Notes: generated by a model from the sequence alone, not told the origin. DNA of 64,000 bases from Scolanthus callimorphus (GCA_033964015.1 JAWWUD010000055.1:198501-262500); one strand, 5' to 3'. Numbered from the stretch's first letter, positions 34,022 through 45,410 are shown. Program-made: numbers and translations.

Positions 34022-34504
34022 TTAAAAGAAAATCCGAATCGGGATGCGCGTCTTGAGACAATTCGCGCTGCCATGTAGAGAAAATGAGAGAGTCGTTGGA
34101 CGTGACAGAATGTAGTCATTGTGTGGAAGAGGAATGGGGCGCCCCGCAGTCAGGCTTAGAGCAAACATGAGCGTATTTACACGAGGGAAATTTGCATGTA
34201 GCGTCCTTAGAGTTAAATTTGCGACAGATTTCCTTGCCATCCGATGAAAATTGCGGGGTAGGGCTGGGGGCAGGGTTAGAGAGCGACGAGGGCTTAGTGG
34301 AAATAAAGTAACAGAGTGGAGGTGTTGCGAGTCACTCCCCCAGCGAAACTGATAGGCAGACTGAAGATAACGATATTCATCGTCATAGCGCAAAACCGAA
34401 CGCCATTCAAAACGCTGCGCAAGCTCCGTAACCTTCACGTTATAAGCGAGGTAGTCAGTTACGGCGCTAGTCGAGAGTTTTCCCGTTGTAACTAATTTAA
34501 ACAA
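34022..34504 (-). pseudogene. DIRS-order gag-like protein, C-terminal part
   Basis: The frame contains LSTSAVTDYLAYNVKVTELA, RFEWRSVLRYDDEYRYLQSA and YQFRWGSDSQHLHS, which looks like the conserved C-terminal region of ORF1 proteins in DIRS-order elements. It lies directly upstream of RT in the reading direction and is separated from its N-terminal half (36428-37183) by an insertion. Assignment rests on position and on resemblance, not on a named domain. Confidence 0.65.
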
Positions 34505-35879
34505 GATGCGATTACGTTAGAGTTAATTACCGAGATTCTCGGCAATAACCCCAATAATTGGGGTTATTGCCGAGAATCGAGGTAATTAACGGACTTAGTT
34601 TACAGTTGACAAGGTTTTCAGAAAACAGGAACAAATGAAATGCATTCTTCTCATTGAATTGAACAGTTTTGAAAAGGAGTACAGTTTACAATTGAAAAAG
34701 ATAGCGGATTCCAATAGGAACTATTGTTAGTTATTTAGCTGCTTTCATAGAAGTGGGTTCCCCAGAGAAACTTATTGCAATTAATTTTTACCATGCACAA
34801 TAAAGTTGTGATGCTGAAGAAAATAGATGACAACTTTTATTCAACCATGATTGACAAAGGTTTCCAAACACGAATTACGTCTTTTGTTTTCGTACAACAG
34901 TCCAATCAATCAAGCGGCCTTTTGTAAAAGCGCCACTCATTAAAGCGCTGTTATTTTGGTCGGTACGTAGCTGCTTAAAGCTCCTCTCTGGTTGGATAAT
35001 ACAACAATACCCTATACCTCAAAACAAAGAACGAGGATAATAGACAAGAGACAAAATAACTCCTTTCTAGAACGAAAATAATAGAGACAAAAGCAACTAC
35101 GTCCTGACTGGTTATTTTCGTCTGTACCACGCCCTGACAGCTACAGCTACTACAGCTCAGTCTGCATAACGTTGTGGAGCTGATTCAAGTTGGCGAAACT
35201 GAAGGCAAGTTTCAGGTATTTTGCGCTCGTTGGTTGCTCTCTACGATTAGATATGCAATTAACCTGGGCATGATTTTATCTGTATTTACAGGTTTACTTA
35301 AACACACTCTATGGCAAGGAGACCAAGCAAGTAGACTGGACAAACGCTTCTCAAATGGTTCAAGTGAAGGCGTTCTCGGAAATCGTGTTTTGTGGCGTTC
35401 AACGGGATTCGCATAAAGGATAATCAGGAGCAAATATTGGTTATAGACAGATAGTCAGTATAGATGCATAAACTGAGATTATTGGATGTTTTTTTCTCGG
35501 GGTAAGTGTATGGATTTGAATTCACTAGTTAAATGTTTGGGTTGATAATTGAATTAGTCATTGTGAAAGAGGCACTGTCATGCTTTATCATGAATTTGGT
35601 CCAAACTTGGGGTCATTTTGAGTAGCTTAAATGCAGTCAAACTCGCTAGAAATCAACAAAATAATCGTCTACGTTTTTTAACTAACCTTTCAGCTCTTAG
35701 ATCAATACAAATTTGGAGTATTTTCGTGTATAATCGAGCGGATGGAATTGGATTGCTAATTGGCATTTTTGAAACATAACATAGGTTCGGAATTGTTTCT
35801 GTAGAACACTGGTCTTATTTTAAAACATTTTGATGAAACAACCGTGACAGTGCCCTTGAAGTCTAGGTAAAAATGGCTT

Positions 35880-36032
35880 ATTGTGTGGTTCAGAAATTAT
35901 CCATAGGAAGGATAATAGGAAGGGATATCTTTTCCATGCAAATACTGTATTTTTCTTCGGAAATTCCAGAGAGGTGGGTGGTCACTTTTCAACACTCTTC
36001 CGGGGTGGGAATGTTTTCTGGAACCACACATG
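35880..36032. mobile_element. MITE of the tgtggttcc/tgtgtttcc family, copy 1
   Basis: tgtgtggttcagaaattatc pairs with gttttctggaaccacaca, with ccatgcaaatactgtatttttcttcggaaattcc-like text inside that is shared with the copy at 44328-44512. A related end lies at about 63170-63215. Confidence 0.65.
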
Positions 36033-36033
36033 G

Positions 36034-36335
36034 AGAGGGATTTGAATTCTCCAGGTAAAGGTTGGGGTTGATCAATAGAATTGAATTGAATTTCTAGGTA
36101 AATATATTGCTCATTATAGATTCATAGGTAAGTATATGGCTTATTATGAATTCATAGGTAAGTATCTAGATACTTACCTATGAATCCATAATAAGCCATA
36201 TACTAACTTACCTATGAATTCATAATAAGCCATATACTTACCTATGAATCCATAATGAGCAATATATTTACCTAGAAATTCAATTCAATTCTATTGATCA
36301 ACCCCAACCTTTCCCTGGAGAATTCAAATCCCTCC
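36034..36335. repeat. Large palindrome, 130-160-bp arms
   Basis: Centred on gtatctagatac at 36167/36168. The arms read outward through acttacctatgaat, ataagccatatac, aatatatttacctag and gttgatcaatagaattgaat to gagaattcaaatccctc. The right arm holds one extra 26-base unit. The near-perfect match suggests recent origin or gene-conversion-like upkeep. Confidence 0.85.
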
Positions 36336-36427
36336 CCGACTTTTAGTTTGTTGAGAGTCATTATCCGAGTTAAATCCCTACGAATAACAATGGAACCGCG
36401 TCAACTGTAAACTAATAGCTATTACCC

Positions 36428-37183
36428 ACTGGGGCATGGAAACGATACCTTCCTATTTGTTGTCGTTAACACGAGTCGTGTGTCCCCATATGAATTAACT
36501 AGTTGCTCCTCTTGACGGGGTACGGTATTAAAAATAAAGTCAACGACTTTGAAATAAGTCTCACCAGATTGTTGAGGCTGCCGAAGAAAAACAACGGGAT
36601 CACTGTCGAGCCGTTGGAGTGGGGCGCACGAGGCGGCTTGCGTAGGCGGCGTGTCCTCAACACTGCATTGCCTTAGGATGTTATCTAGCTCCACCATATC
36701 CGTATTGATAGCCGGTTCCAGAGAAAGGGAGGCGAAACGATTGCCAGTGACTGTGGGGACCGAAGTAGGGATCTGTACAGGGGCAGCAGGCTGGGAAGAG
36801 GGTTCAACTCACTGTCTATCCGCGCGGAGACGCTCCACGTCCCGGCGTTTCTCGGCGATCTTCGACCGCAAATTGTCTCGCCGGCGTTGTCGCGCGCTGT
36901 AGTTCCTCTTCCTCTTCTTGCAATCTCCCCAACTCCTCTTCTAGGGAGAGCAGTTCCTGATCAGCAGGAGTTGTAGCCACAACAGGCGAGGCCACAACAG
37001 GCGCAGGTATAGGTAGGGACTGTGTAATTGGAGTTTGCGGTGTAGTTAGTACCGGGTCTGAAGTTGAATCGCTGTCTGCCGGGCCCGTGCATGACTTTGA
37101 AGCGGCACCAAATAAATGTCTGTCCTCTCCTGTGGGTTCCCACAACCAGGGCACTTCTTCTTTCGTTTTGATGAACGGACCAT
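36428..37183 (-). pseudogene. DIRS-order gag-like protein, N-terminal part
   Basis: Starts at the ATG 37183 with MVRSSKRKKKCPGCG, a basic stretch followed by a Cys-x2-Cys pair. The next coherent text, EDRHLFGAASKSCTGPADSD, is in another frame, so a frameshift lies near 37140. A Pro/Thr-rich linker and an acidic coiled stretch LLSLEEELGRLQEEEEEL follow. Near 36700 the frame changes again to MVELDNILRQCSVEDTPP and ends SFPCPSG at the insertion border. The A1 repeat (37196-37260) lies just upstream, as expected for ORF1. Confidence 0.65.
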
Positions 37184-37289
37184 GTTGTCAAATGGCAGAA
37201 AATACCCAACCAAATACGAAAGCGAGCACCTTGCTAACGCGATGACGGCAAGATTGCAATCACAATGGCCATATGGATGTGGGAAGGGG

Positions 37290-37610
37290 TTCATGATTTC
37301 CCCCTTCCATAAACTGCTAGATTTACATTACTAATAACCTCCCATCAGCATGAGTACCCCGTCCCACCACGCCGAAATAAATGAAGTGAGCCCAAAAGGA
37401 TTTTTTTGCACTGGTCTCCCTGATTTTGGTGCGACAAAATCACGCGTGTGTCCGTCTCTCAAATCGGTCAAAGAACCCGTGAAAATCGAAAGCGCAATTT
37501 CACTTCGGAATTGTTTGTATGTTTATCACATCTCAGTGAGGGGAGAGAAGAAACAGGTCAAGTAAAAGTGTTCTTAAAGGAAAAATATTTTTTTTAGTTT
37601 ATCTTATTTA
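37290..37610. repeat. Inverted relative of 24170-24440
   Basis: Carries ccccttccataaactgctag, gaaataaatgaagtgagccc, cggaattgtttgtatgttta and ctcagtgaggggagagaaga in the order expected for an inverted copy. Extra text of about 70 bp is present here. Confidence 0.6.
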
Positions 37611-37820
37611 TATTTTTTCGGCTATACAGTGGGTTGCCCAGTTCCGTGCCAGTACCAGTACCAGTTCCGTGCCACATAAAAACTAATCTCTCTTTTCACG
37701 ATGAGTATTGCAAATTTGAACAAACTAAGAATACATAAACAAAGTGTGACTATTTGACTTTTAGAAAGCGAAATAATTACTAAATAAACCACTTCTGGCG
37801 GCTGTAATATCTGCGGATAA

Positions 37821-38910
37821 TGCATGTATCAATGTAAAGACGGAGAGGGGGGTGTCGGGCTAAGGTGGGGCATTTGAGCACCTCCAGTATCCCCACTCTG
37901 GGGAATTTGACTACGAGTTTTGCCCTACAGTGCGGACATTTGAATATGCCTGTGCAGGGGACTGGGGCAATTTGGATTTTGTCGAGCGGATCTCGCGCGG
38001 ACCCTTGGCTCTAAACTCGTGTTCAAGGACGTGAAGTCAAGATTTCAGGTAATCGTATGCAATTTTATTCTATTTTTACCTCAATACCGCTGTAGCCATT
38101 GTATGTATCTGTTCTTTGAAGAGTATTTTCACTCATTTTGAATGATTCTAAAGCTCATTTCGTACTTCAAGTAGCCGTGTTCGTGCCATGATTTTATCGA
38201 TCCTCTGTTTAAACTCGCAGGATAGCGAAAACCTGTATGAAGTCGTCATTATTTGTAGGAAATATTTTGTTATTAAACGAGAAATAAAACATACTTACTC
38301 TGTGTTTATTATTGCTGTACATCTTGTATTACTGTGCGGCTACGTCAACCGGGCCATTTTGTAAGAAGTTAGCCAATCAGAAAGCGAGTACAGAACAAAG
38401 GATCTTGACTTTCTTGAGATCTCAGACGTCGAAATATTCGCTTTTCTCTTAAAATTGTGAAAATTATGAGCAGAAATAACTTCAAAACACTTGATTACTC
38501 ATCGTCAGATGTATTGCAGGTGATAAATGTCCTTAAAATGGTTTGAATCTCTAAATGGCAAACTTTTTACGGGATGGCCCGGTTGACGTAGTCGCACAGT
38601 AATTTTCTTGAGATTTGGGAGCTTTCTTTGGTGGCTAAAAGCATGATCGTTCGATTGGACGTCTCTCCCATGGGCCAGAGAAGTCCGATCGAATGATCGA
38701 GTGTTTAGCGATCATGAAAGCTCGCCAAATCCCAAGAAAATTCGCACAAGGATGTACAGCAGGATGTATCCCCAGGTAAGGAATTTTCATGTCATTTGAA
38801 CTGCTTTCCAGACCCGAGAGACAGGAATTTGATCAAAAAATTGGAAAAAAAGTCAAATGCCGCGCCTCAGCCCGACACACCCCCTCTCCGTCTTTACATT
38901 GATACATGCA
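37821..38910. mobile_element. PIF/Harbinger-like non-autonomous element
   Basis: Inverted ends of about 50 bp start tgcatgtatcaatgtaaaga and continue cggagagggggtgtcgggct. TAA stands at both borders (37818-37820, 38911-38913). The mirror arm at 39005-39020 preserves the unbroken gcggataatgtcc site, proving a 3-bp TAA duplication, which matches the T-W-A preference of PIF/Harbinger. It carries the MITE at 38332-38599 and a hairpin at 38592-38743, and no transposase. Confidence 0.88.
38332..38599. mobile_element. TA-flanked MITE inside the Harbinger-like element
   Basis: ctgtgcggctacgtcaaccg (left) pairs with cggttgacgtagtcgcacag (right); TA flanks both sides. It is the fourth level of nesting here. 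A separate hairpin overlaps its right edge (attttcttgagatttgggag / ctcgccaaatcccaagaaaa, 38602-38743). Confidence 0.83.
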
Positions 38911-41209
38911 TAATGTCCAAGGATGAAAAATGGTACGAAAAATGAACAGTTGGCCGAGAAGCGAAGCTTCGAGGGCAACTGTGAAATTTTGAGGACCATT
39001 TTTCATCCGAGGACATTATCCGCCGATATTACAGCAAGCCAAGAAGGGGTTTATTTATTTTATATCCCAGCGACTTCACTGAAAAACTCGAGAGAGAAAA
39101 AAACATTGTGAACGTGAGAAAACCACTAAACTGCAGTATGGCGCGAAAAGGCAAATCGTAAGCGGTGATTGGCTAAGATATTTTTATTCGAGCTGTGATT
39201 GGTTGACACAAAAACTGTCAATCAAACCCTAGCGTGGGGCTAGAAGAAATCCGAGTGCTTTTCTGCAGAAATATAGCCCAGATTTCGGGTTTTCAGGTCT
39301 AATTCCTTGCCGGACTGTTAATTAATTGTTCTGCTGTGAACTGAAGTATAAATTACAGCCGTGAAATGCAGAGTTGGAAAAATTTAGCGCTGCTGATCGA
39401 ACTTGGAAGTCGGCTTGCTGGACTACACTCGAAGTGGTTGAATTTTGGTTGAGCTCAAGTTGTTTTTCTAGTTGCCAAGCTACGACAAAATGATAAGTTT
39501 AAAAACAATTCTTTTATCGTCATTTTGCTCTTTTTTGTTTAGTTCTTTCATTTTTTTCGCGAATGTCAAACCGAATTAACTTGGATTGAAACAACAACAA
39601 AAAAACTATTAACAACTTTGTAAACCATTCAAAACATTCACGGCCTGTTAAGTTGACTTTTTTGTGTTTTCCGGTGTCGCCTCAGCCACCAATTTCCGTA
39701 TTTCATCAACATTCTTAGACAAAAACCTTGGTTGCTTGTTTTTCATTATTTTTTAAACAGAAAATATCCAGTTTTTGCTTAAAACATTTCTCCCAGGACG
39801 GATATCGCTTCCGACGGACAATATCGTCTGATATCTGTCCTGTGAAATGCACCACGTGATACGTTTCGACCAATGAGCGCGCGTTAAAATTTATCACTGG
39901 GATATAACGGGTTGTATCACCAAACGGTTTGTTAAGAAAGCCCAATTACTTAGAAGCAGGTCTCGTTCTCATTACTAAAATTTGCAGTTTTCACTGCACA
40001 GTGAACTGACCTCGTCTCGAAAGTGAAGTGTAAAAGTCACATTTCTTGTACGAAATACTCCAATTTTGCTACAGTTACTTAAAAAGAGTCAAAGCTACGT
40101 TATCTGAAATTTTTTCTCGCTTGATGCAGTGGTTTTAATCTTCTGTTGCTTTTAGTTTTATGTGCGATTTTTTAGTAGTGGTACCAGTTCCGTGCCACCT
40201 CGCGCAAGTTCTCTTGTTTCTCTTGTTTACACAATTTTGAGGTCACAGAAAGAGTATATTTGTGTGAGTTCTAAATGACATGATTTCTTTATCAATCATT
40301 ATTCAATAAGGTTTGATTTTATTAAGCGACAATTATAGTTTTAAGACGAAACTCAGTTTGTTTAAATATAAACCCTCTCTTTCATTCAATCGTGATGTCG
40401 ATGAAAATTACGTATCACTATAATTGAGAGGCTGGATTTTTTAGGCCAGGATATCAAAACATTTGCAGCTTATTTTACCAAACAAAAAACTGTTTGGTAA
40501 AGATAAGTATTGGTCGGATAAAAATAAACAATATTAAACAGGAGTTAACAGCTTCAGAATTCGCCGCCAGTGATTCATCCCAGAGTGAGTATTTTCCGTG
40601 AGCGTTTTTTCTGTGAGTATTTTACGTTCACGTGTGTTCTTCCAGGGAAGTGTGAGATTCTGCTAAAGATTGCACCCCACATTCTCTTTTTTCTCGCCAA
40701 AAAATCATTTCTGGCGCAATTATCTGTTACAATAAAGGGACGTTTGATACTATTTACTAATTGACATAATTAAGTTTGAATGATATTTTGTCGACAGACA
40801 AGCAAAACTCGTAAACGGTTTATTTTAAAGAATTCAACTGCCGTATTGTGAAGTTAAAATTCTGTTAAAAGAATAAAAAAGCAACCAGGAAGGCAAGGAT
40901 GTGATTTTTGTCTCAGTTATTACTTAAAATGATTCTTAAATCATAAGCAAATTGCAAAGTTGTAAGTGGCACGGAACTGGTAAGCGGTGGCTCGGAACTG
41001 GTAACGCGAGTTGCTCTGAAAAATATGCCTTTAACTCGGAAAAATTTAAAATGTTGGAGTCAGTTCCTTGTTGATTATAACAATTGATAAATTTGGATTC
41101 TTCCTAGTAAAAATCATGTAAAATGGCGTCAAAGCTAAAGAGATAGAGTAATTTAAAGTTGAAGTGGCACGGAACTGGGCACCCTACCGTATCCTACTGT
41201 ATCCCTCGC

Positions 41210-41790
41210 TTAAAAAATAGCTTGAATTAGAACTTAGCCCACAGTGAATCTTTTCCAACAAAAACATGCCCACTGGAGGGATTTCCTCCTTCTCTTCGGG
41301 ATTGTGTCCTTCGTTTTGCGATAGAGCGGTCAGGATTTATACTTAGAGAATACTATTCATGACTTTCACGGACTTTGTTTTGTAAATGTGTCATTTCGAC
41401 TTAGCATGACTTAGCGCGTGCTTCGAGGGAAGCAAGGTAGTGTGTACGTTTGTTGAAACTTGAATGAAAATTTTTCTCAGCTCAAATCTTTCAAGTGAGA
41501 ATTATCCCTGCACATTCCTGTATGTAATCTATAAGACAACCATGTAGGTTTCAATGTCTTTGGTGCTTTCGGCTGCGCGAACCGAGTTCTTTTTTAGTTT
41601 CTGTGGGAGATTTTCAACATGGCGGCGATGGCGGCTTTGAAGTAGAACTTTGCCCAAGGTGAATCTTTTCCAAACAAAAAGACGCCCACGGTCCAGATTT
41701 CCACCTTCTCTTCAGGTTTGCGAACTTTTTTGGCGGCACAGCTTCAGGGCTAAGCGGAGCGAGTGCGGACACGATTTTCCTTACGGTATT
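41210..41790. repeat. Dispersed repeat family R, copies 4 and 5
   Basis: Two partial direct copies (about 41215-41625 and 41626-41760) with ttttccaacaaaaacatgcc, gctcaaatctttcaa-tgaga, gtgctttcggctgcgcgaac and ttttagtttctgtgggaga. The orientation is opposite to copies 2 and 3. Confidence 0.65.
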
Positions 41791-41794
41791 AATA

Positions 41795-41924
41795 TTTAGA
41801 AAATAACACCTATTTTATATGGTGACTGTGCGCATTCTGATTGGTTAAAAGGCGTGTTTGTAAGAGACCTGAGAAACACGATTGTCACGCAACGCTGTCG
41901 CGCGTGTGTATGTTATTTTCTAAA
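41795..41924. repeat. Small inverted repeat
   Basis: tttagaaaataac at the left pairs with gttattttctaaa at the right, 104 bp apart, with attctgattggtt between. It looks like a short MITE; the terminal repeat is only 13 bp. Confidence 0.55.
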
Positions 41925-42865
41925 AGCAATAAAAGTACTTTCCGCGTGCTCTCTGGTTTCTTAAAAACACGAGGGGGATTTTGGAAGAACTGATCAAGTG
42001 TTATCAGTTCGATAAATAAAGGCAAATTTCAGTTCGATAAATAAAGGCAAATTTGTCTTGCTGGAATGTGAGAAACTCACTCAAATTTGCACGAAAATTA
42101 CAACTTTTTAAAACTGAACTAGCTGAAGAGACTTGAGCGGAACGATAAGCAAGAGGTCCAACTTTAGAATTTTCCTGCGAGATGTTGGAAACGTAAAATT
42201 TTTTCTCGCGCGAACATTGCCCTCCTAATATGCTAAAGTTTAAGTTCTGTGAGTAGGAAGAAAATTCGCCACCAGAATCGCATTGTGAAGCTTTTTTCGT
42301 GTTCAGAAGTGTGGTTTGCGAAATCGCCCCAAAACTTGAAGTTTGCGTTAATGTTTGTCAGGGAAAATCAAAACCACTTTTGGACGTCAAAATTGGTAGA
42401 GTTGTAGTTGAATATCTTGGGAATACGTTGGCAGTCAGAAACTTATTAATTTGGTAGAAAAAAGCAAGAATATTCCATGAATACTGGACGACGCGAAAAA
42501 AAGGTAGAATTTTACAGTCAAAAAAGTCGCCTTGAATTATTTGAAATCGGCTTGGTGAATGCCGTCTAAACTTCGTGTAGGGCTAGACAAATGTGTAAGG
42601 AGTAAGGCTCAGTGTGTCATTTCAAAAGTTTAGATCGAATAGCACTTCAGGTGCCTGTCAATCAAAAGTGTGCTCCCCCCTGTAACGTTGCTATGGTAAC
42701 TCCTATATCAATAAAAAGTACATCACTACTAATTTCAATCTTTCTCCAGTAAGTGGTCGAAGTTTGGTTTTGATAGCTTTTTGCATTCGGAACTACAATC
42801 GCATAAAATCAATTGGTCAAGCCCGAGAAAAATTGTAGGCAGCCTCCTTAATTATAACAATGTGT
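41925..42865. other. No exon recognised; probably intron 2 of the CYP4-like gene
   Basis: Contains a 24-base tandem duplication (agttcgataaataaaggcaa at about 42005-42054) and otherwise A+T-rich DNA. The minus strand was read for a third P450 exon with no success. Confidence 0.4.
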
Positions 42866-43016
42866 GTTTCCAAAAAATATCCCCCCCCCCCGGAAGGGTG
42901 TTCAGAAATGACCCCCCCACCCCTCTGGAATTTCCGATTTTGGTGCCTGGTTTTACCCCCCCCCCCCCCCCCCCCACCCCCCCCCCGCCCCCCACCCCTC
43001 TGGAATTTCCGCACGT
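42866..43016. mobile_element. MITE of the tgtgtttcc family, copy 2 (degraded)
   Basis: Starts tgtgtttccaaaaaatatcc, then ggaagggtgttcagaaatga and twice ccacccctctggaatttccg, the same blocks as at 44328-44512. Long C tracts replace part of the interior and the right end is missing. Proline- or glycine-rich open frames here come from the C tracts. Confidence 0.65.
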
Positions 43017-43778
43017 AAAATTTTTACCCTTCGACCAGAATTGACTATTGACAAGGAAATACATTTGTGTAATACTTGAGACTTGGGACAATAAAGCCAA
43101 ATTACAGCTTCTTTAGGAGCAAATCACTAGTTTTTCTCGAACGTGTTACGTCTCTTCGACGAATTTTGCGCGGAGGATTCTAGACAACTAACACGCTTCT
43201 TAGCAGTTTCGCTACATAGACATAAAACAGGGATTCTCAAATGACAAAACAAGAAGTTAATTTTACTATATTTCGTTGTTTTTGAAAAGGTGATTAATTA
43301 ATTGTAGAAAGCGTGAATAACGAAAAACAAAAAACATTCACGCAAAACTTAGCGCATTTTCGACTCGGTACGAGAAATGCGGTTTGCTAACCACCTCGAA
43401 TTTTTTTCCGGTCGTTAACCCCACCCCTCTGGAAATTCCTAGGCCTTGCACAACCTGATCCCCGAAAAAAAAATTCATGCGCAAAAAAATTGCCATCCCC
43501 CTCCTCCAATTTCTAATGGTCCACCCCTAACAAAACTCATGCACACACTCCCAATCCTTTCAATGTTATAATCACCTATAGCCAGATTATAGTGAGAAAA
43601 TGAAGCTCTCAACCAATCAGCATGCAGAAATTCTTATAATCACTTGAGTAATTATACTAATATCAGATAAAAGACAAAACTGCTAAAAATAGAAAAACTC
43701 AAATGCAAGAATTTTGGTCATTTTTGGGATGCCATTCAGGCCCTTTTGGGTGACATGACCCATATGATTAACAGTTAC

Positions 43779-43888
43779 CTCAGTAACATCTGGCCTGTAT
43801 AGGAACAAGGCTGGCTCAACTGGTCCAATCCACAGACACATTACACCATGAAACCTATGACTCCAGCTCATCACTTGTTCAACAAATG
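43779..43888 (-). CDS. Cytochrome P450 CYP4-like, coding exon 2
   Basis: On the minus strand the acceptor tttaactgttttag is followed at 43888 by an exon that completes the split codon of exon 1 (G+CA, Ala) and reads AFVEQVMSWSHRFHGVMCLW then IGPVEPALFLYRPDVTE. It ends at 43779 before the donor gtaact. The 110 bases plus the one carried over make exactly 37 codons. The text corresponds to the helix A / first beta-sheet region of CYP4 family mono-oxygenases, where a W-x-G-P ... P-x-x-x-L-x-x-P-D pattern is typical. CYP4 enzymes are haem-thiolate proteins of the endoplasmic reticulum that oxidise fatty acids and other lipids. Exon 3, the I-helix and the Cys haem-ligand exon were not found at lower coordinates, so the gene may be cut by repeats or have a very long intron. 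Confidence 0.82.
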
Positions 43889-44327
43889 CTAAAACAGTTA
43901 AAGGTGAATATTAGTTGGTGTATTCAAACACAATCTCCCAATTTTGCAGGTGCGGGTTGGTCAAAGGTCGATTAAATTTAAACCAGGTTTAGTTCTCGCT
44001 TGCAATAAAGATACCAGTCTCAAACTTGGCAAATCTATTGAAAATATAGTTCTCTTTCAGAATATTGGCTATTTGTTCGAAATAACCCGCTAAAAATCAA
44101 ATCTCTCCGGAGGTGAACACCAAGAATTAATCCTGGATTAGTGCTAAACCACTTTCGAGCAACCACTAGACCCAGGTATGTGACAACTGCATTACTCCAA
44201 AAGTAAACTTCTCTGGCATATTTGTCACACAATATCATGCAGTTTGGAGATGCAAAATTTTAATAAGCAAGCTAGGAAATGCAGGAGTCAACTCCCACCA
44301 CCTTGGTTCCCAGTGGTTTGGGGAATT

Positions 44328-44512
44328 GTGTGTTTCCAAAAAATATCCATACCCCCCATGGAAGGGTGTTAAGAAATGACCCCCTCCCCTCTGAAATTTC
44401 CGAAGAAAAATACAGTATTTGTATGGAAAAGATCAGGTAAATTGACCCCCCCACCCCTCTGGAATTTCCAATCCCTTCCGTAGGGGGGTATGGATATTTT
44501 TTGGAAACACAC
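44328..44512. mobile_element. MITE of the tgtgtttcc family, copy 3 (intact ends)
   Basis: gtgtgtttccaaaaaatatc pairs with gatattttttggaaacacac, followed by catacccccca / taggggggtatg. ATT flanks both sides (44325-44327, 44513-44515). It lies in intron 1 of the CYP4-like gene. Confidence 0.83.
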
Positions 44513-44687
44513 ATTGGAAAATTTTGTATCCCCAGGGTGTGGAACTTAGGTGGGGATTGGTTTTGAGCCTGCTATTGCAGAGTTAGCAGTTTCGTCTTAC
44601 AGGCTACAGACTGAAAAACAATGTACCAGTATGTTGTACTCAACAATCCTCCTCCTTGGATTACCTATAATAGGTAAGTGGCTTTTG

Positions 44688-45317
44688 CGCTTCGATTAGG
44701 CATTCAATCCTTCAATCAATCTTATTATTATTTTTAAATACATAAATTAAAAACACACACTACCTGCAAATAGCAAAGCTAATCAATGCAGGCAGTGTGT
44801 GGACACTAAATACAGTTACATTTTAACATTTTGGTTATTTGATTTTTTTTTAATATTCAGAAATTATTATTGGTTAGGCTGATCTCCAGGTTTTGACTTC
44901 TGAGGGGTTGACAGGTCTGCAGTAGAGCATATTGGCTGACGTTACATTGACTGGTGCATAACGCAAATGTTTCACATGGATAGTTTTACGTGGGGGGAAA
45001 TTTTTTTTTAGTAGAAATGAAAATTGAATATGATGGTTGCATCCAAGTTAAAAGTGGGCCGGTGGGGACTCCCATACTTTTGGGGCGGGGGTGCTTGTCG
45101 GGAACTTTCGATTTTACCGCTAAAAGGTACCAAACATGGCGTCGCTTAGTTGATTTTGAGCCCTAAAAGGTACCAACAAGACATATTTTCCCTCATAATT
45201 ACCTTGTAATACGTCTGAAATTCAGGTACCAACAAGTGTTATTTGCTTGATTTGCTAGAACAGACCTCTAACAGGTACCTTACTGGAAAAAATTCCAAGT
45301 TTTAGATTTTTACCCCC
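44688..45317. repeat. Left arm of an inverted duplication around CYP4-like exon 1
   Basis: Matches 48878-47348 in reverse complement (after removing the 899-bp insertion there), from gcgcttcgattaggcattca to ggaaaaaattccaagtttta. It contains the terminal sequence of the tgcaccagtcaatgtaa element family and the G-rich gggactcccatacttttggg family. It lies in intron 1. Because element ends and their flanks are copied together, this is a segmental duplication and not one transposon. Confidence 0.85.
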
Positions 45318-45410
45318 TAAAAGGTACCAGAGGCCTGATTTTAAACCCTAATATATAGATTTAGGCACTGCCTAAAAGCAGAGCTCGAATCAATACAATA
45401 CTGTCATCAA

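Larger units (their letters stand above)
34583..36427. mobile_element. Insertion element splitting gag
   Basis: Both borders carry ttagtttacagttgac in inverted orientation (34595-34610 and 36400-36415), preceded by a ggtaat-like stretch. A second hairpin (34522-34590, gttaattacc/ggtaattaac arms around ggcaataacccca) touches the left border. The body is A+T-rich with no transposase. It holds a small MITE (35880-36032) and a large palindrome (36034-36335). The exact target duplication is unclear. Confidence 0.6.
30939..37260 (-). mobile_element. DIRS-order (PAT/Ngaro-like) retroelement, decayed and interrupted
   Basis: Read on the minus strand the order is A1 (37260-37196), gag, RT, RNase H, recombinase, B1 (31378-31261), A2 (31187-31124), B2 (31056-30939). 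A1 and A2 share agaaaatacccaa and gcgagcaccttgctaacgcg over about 65 bp. B1 and B2 are both 118 bp long and nearly identical. This split direct repeat pattern separates the element from LTR types and marks recombinase-based integration. Every gene has frameshifts, and a foreign element of about 1.8 kb sits in gag. It is a dead copy. Confidence 0.88.
37780..39062. mobile_element. Fold-back element, split by a Harbinger-like insertion
   Basis: The left arm ctaaataaaccacttctggc, gctgtaatatctgcggataa resumes after the insertion as taatgtccaaggatgaaaaa. The right arm (38991-39062) mirrors the joined text: accatttttcatccgaggac, attatccgccgatattacag and ggtttatttattttat. The intact right arm thus shows the empty target site of the insertion. 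Confidence 0.85.
37627..41189. mobile_element. Mariner-like non-autonomous element hosting three nested insertions
   Basis: The ends cagtgggttgcccagttccg and (reverse complement) cggtagggtgcccagttccg pair, with TA outside both (37625-37626, 41190-41191). The motif ccagttccgtgccac recurs internally (37645, 40184, 40972) in both orientations. Bases 39063-41160 are A+T-rich without genes. The left third is filled by the nested elements at 37780-39062. No transposase was recognised. Confidence 0.75.

Noticed and set aside
35174..35416. 80-residue plus-strand frame in the gag insertion
   Set aside because: No domain, opposite frames of similar length, and a position inside a non-coding element.
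42781..43100. Proline-rich and glycine-rich open frames
   Set aside because: They come from long C/G runs inside a degraded MITE, and several frames overlap.
1..43778. A third exon of the CYP4-like gene at lower coordinates
   Set aside because: The minus strand was scanned by eye for the following conserved segments and the haem-binding Cys motif; nothing convincing was found. A profile search would be decisive.
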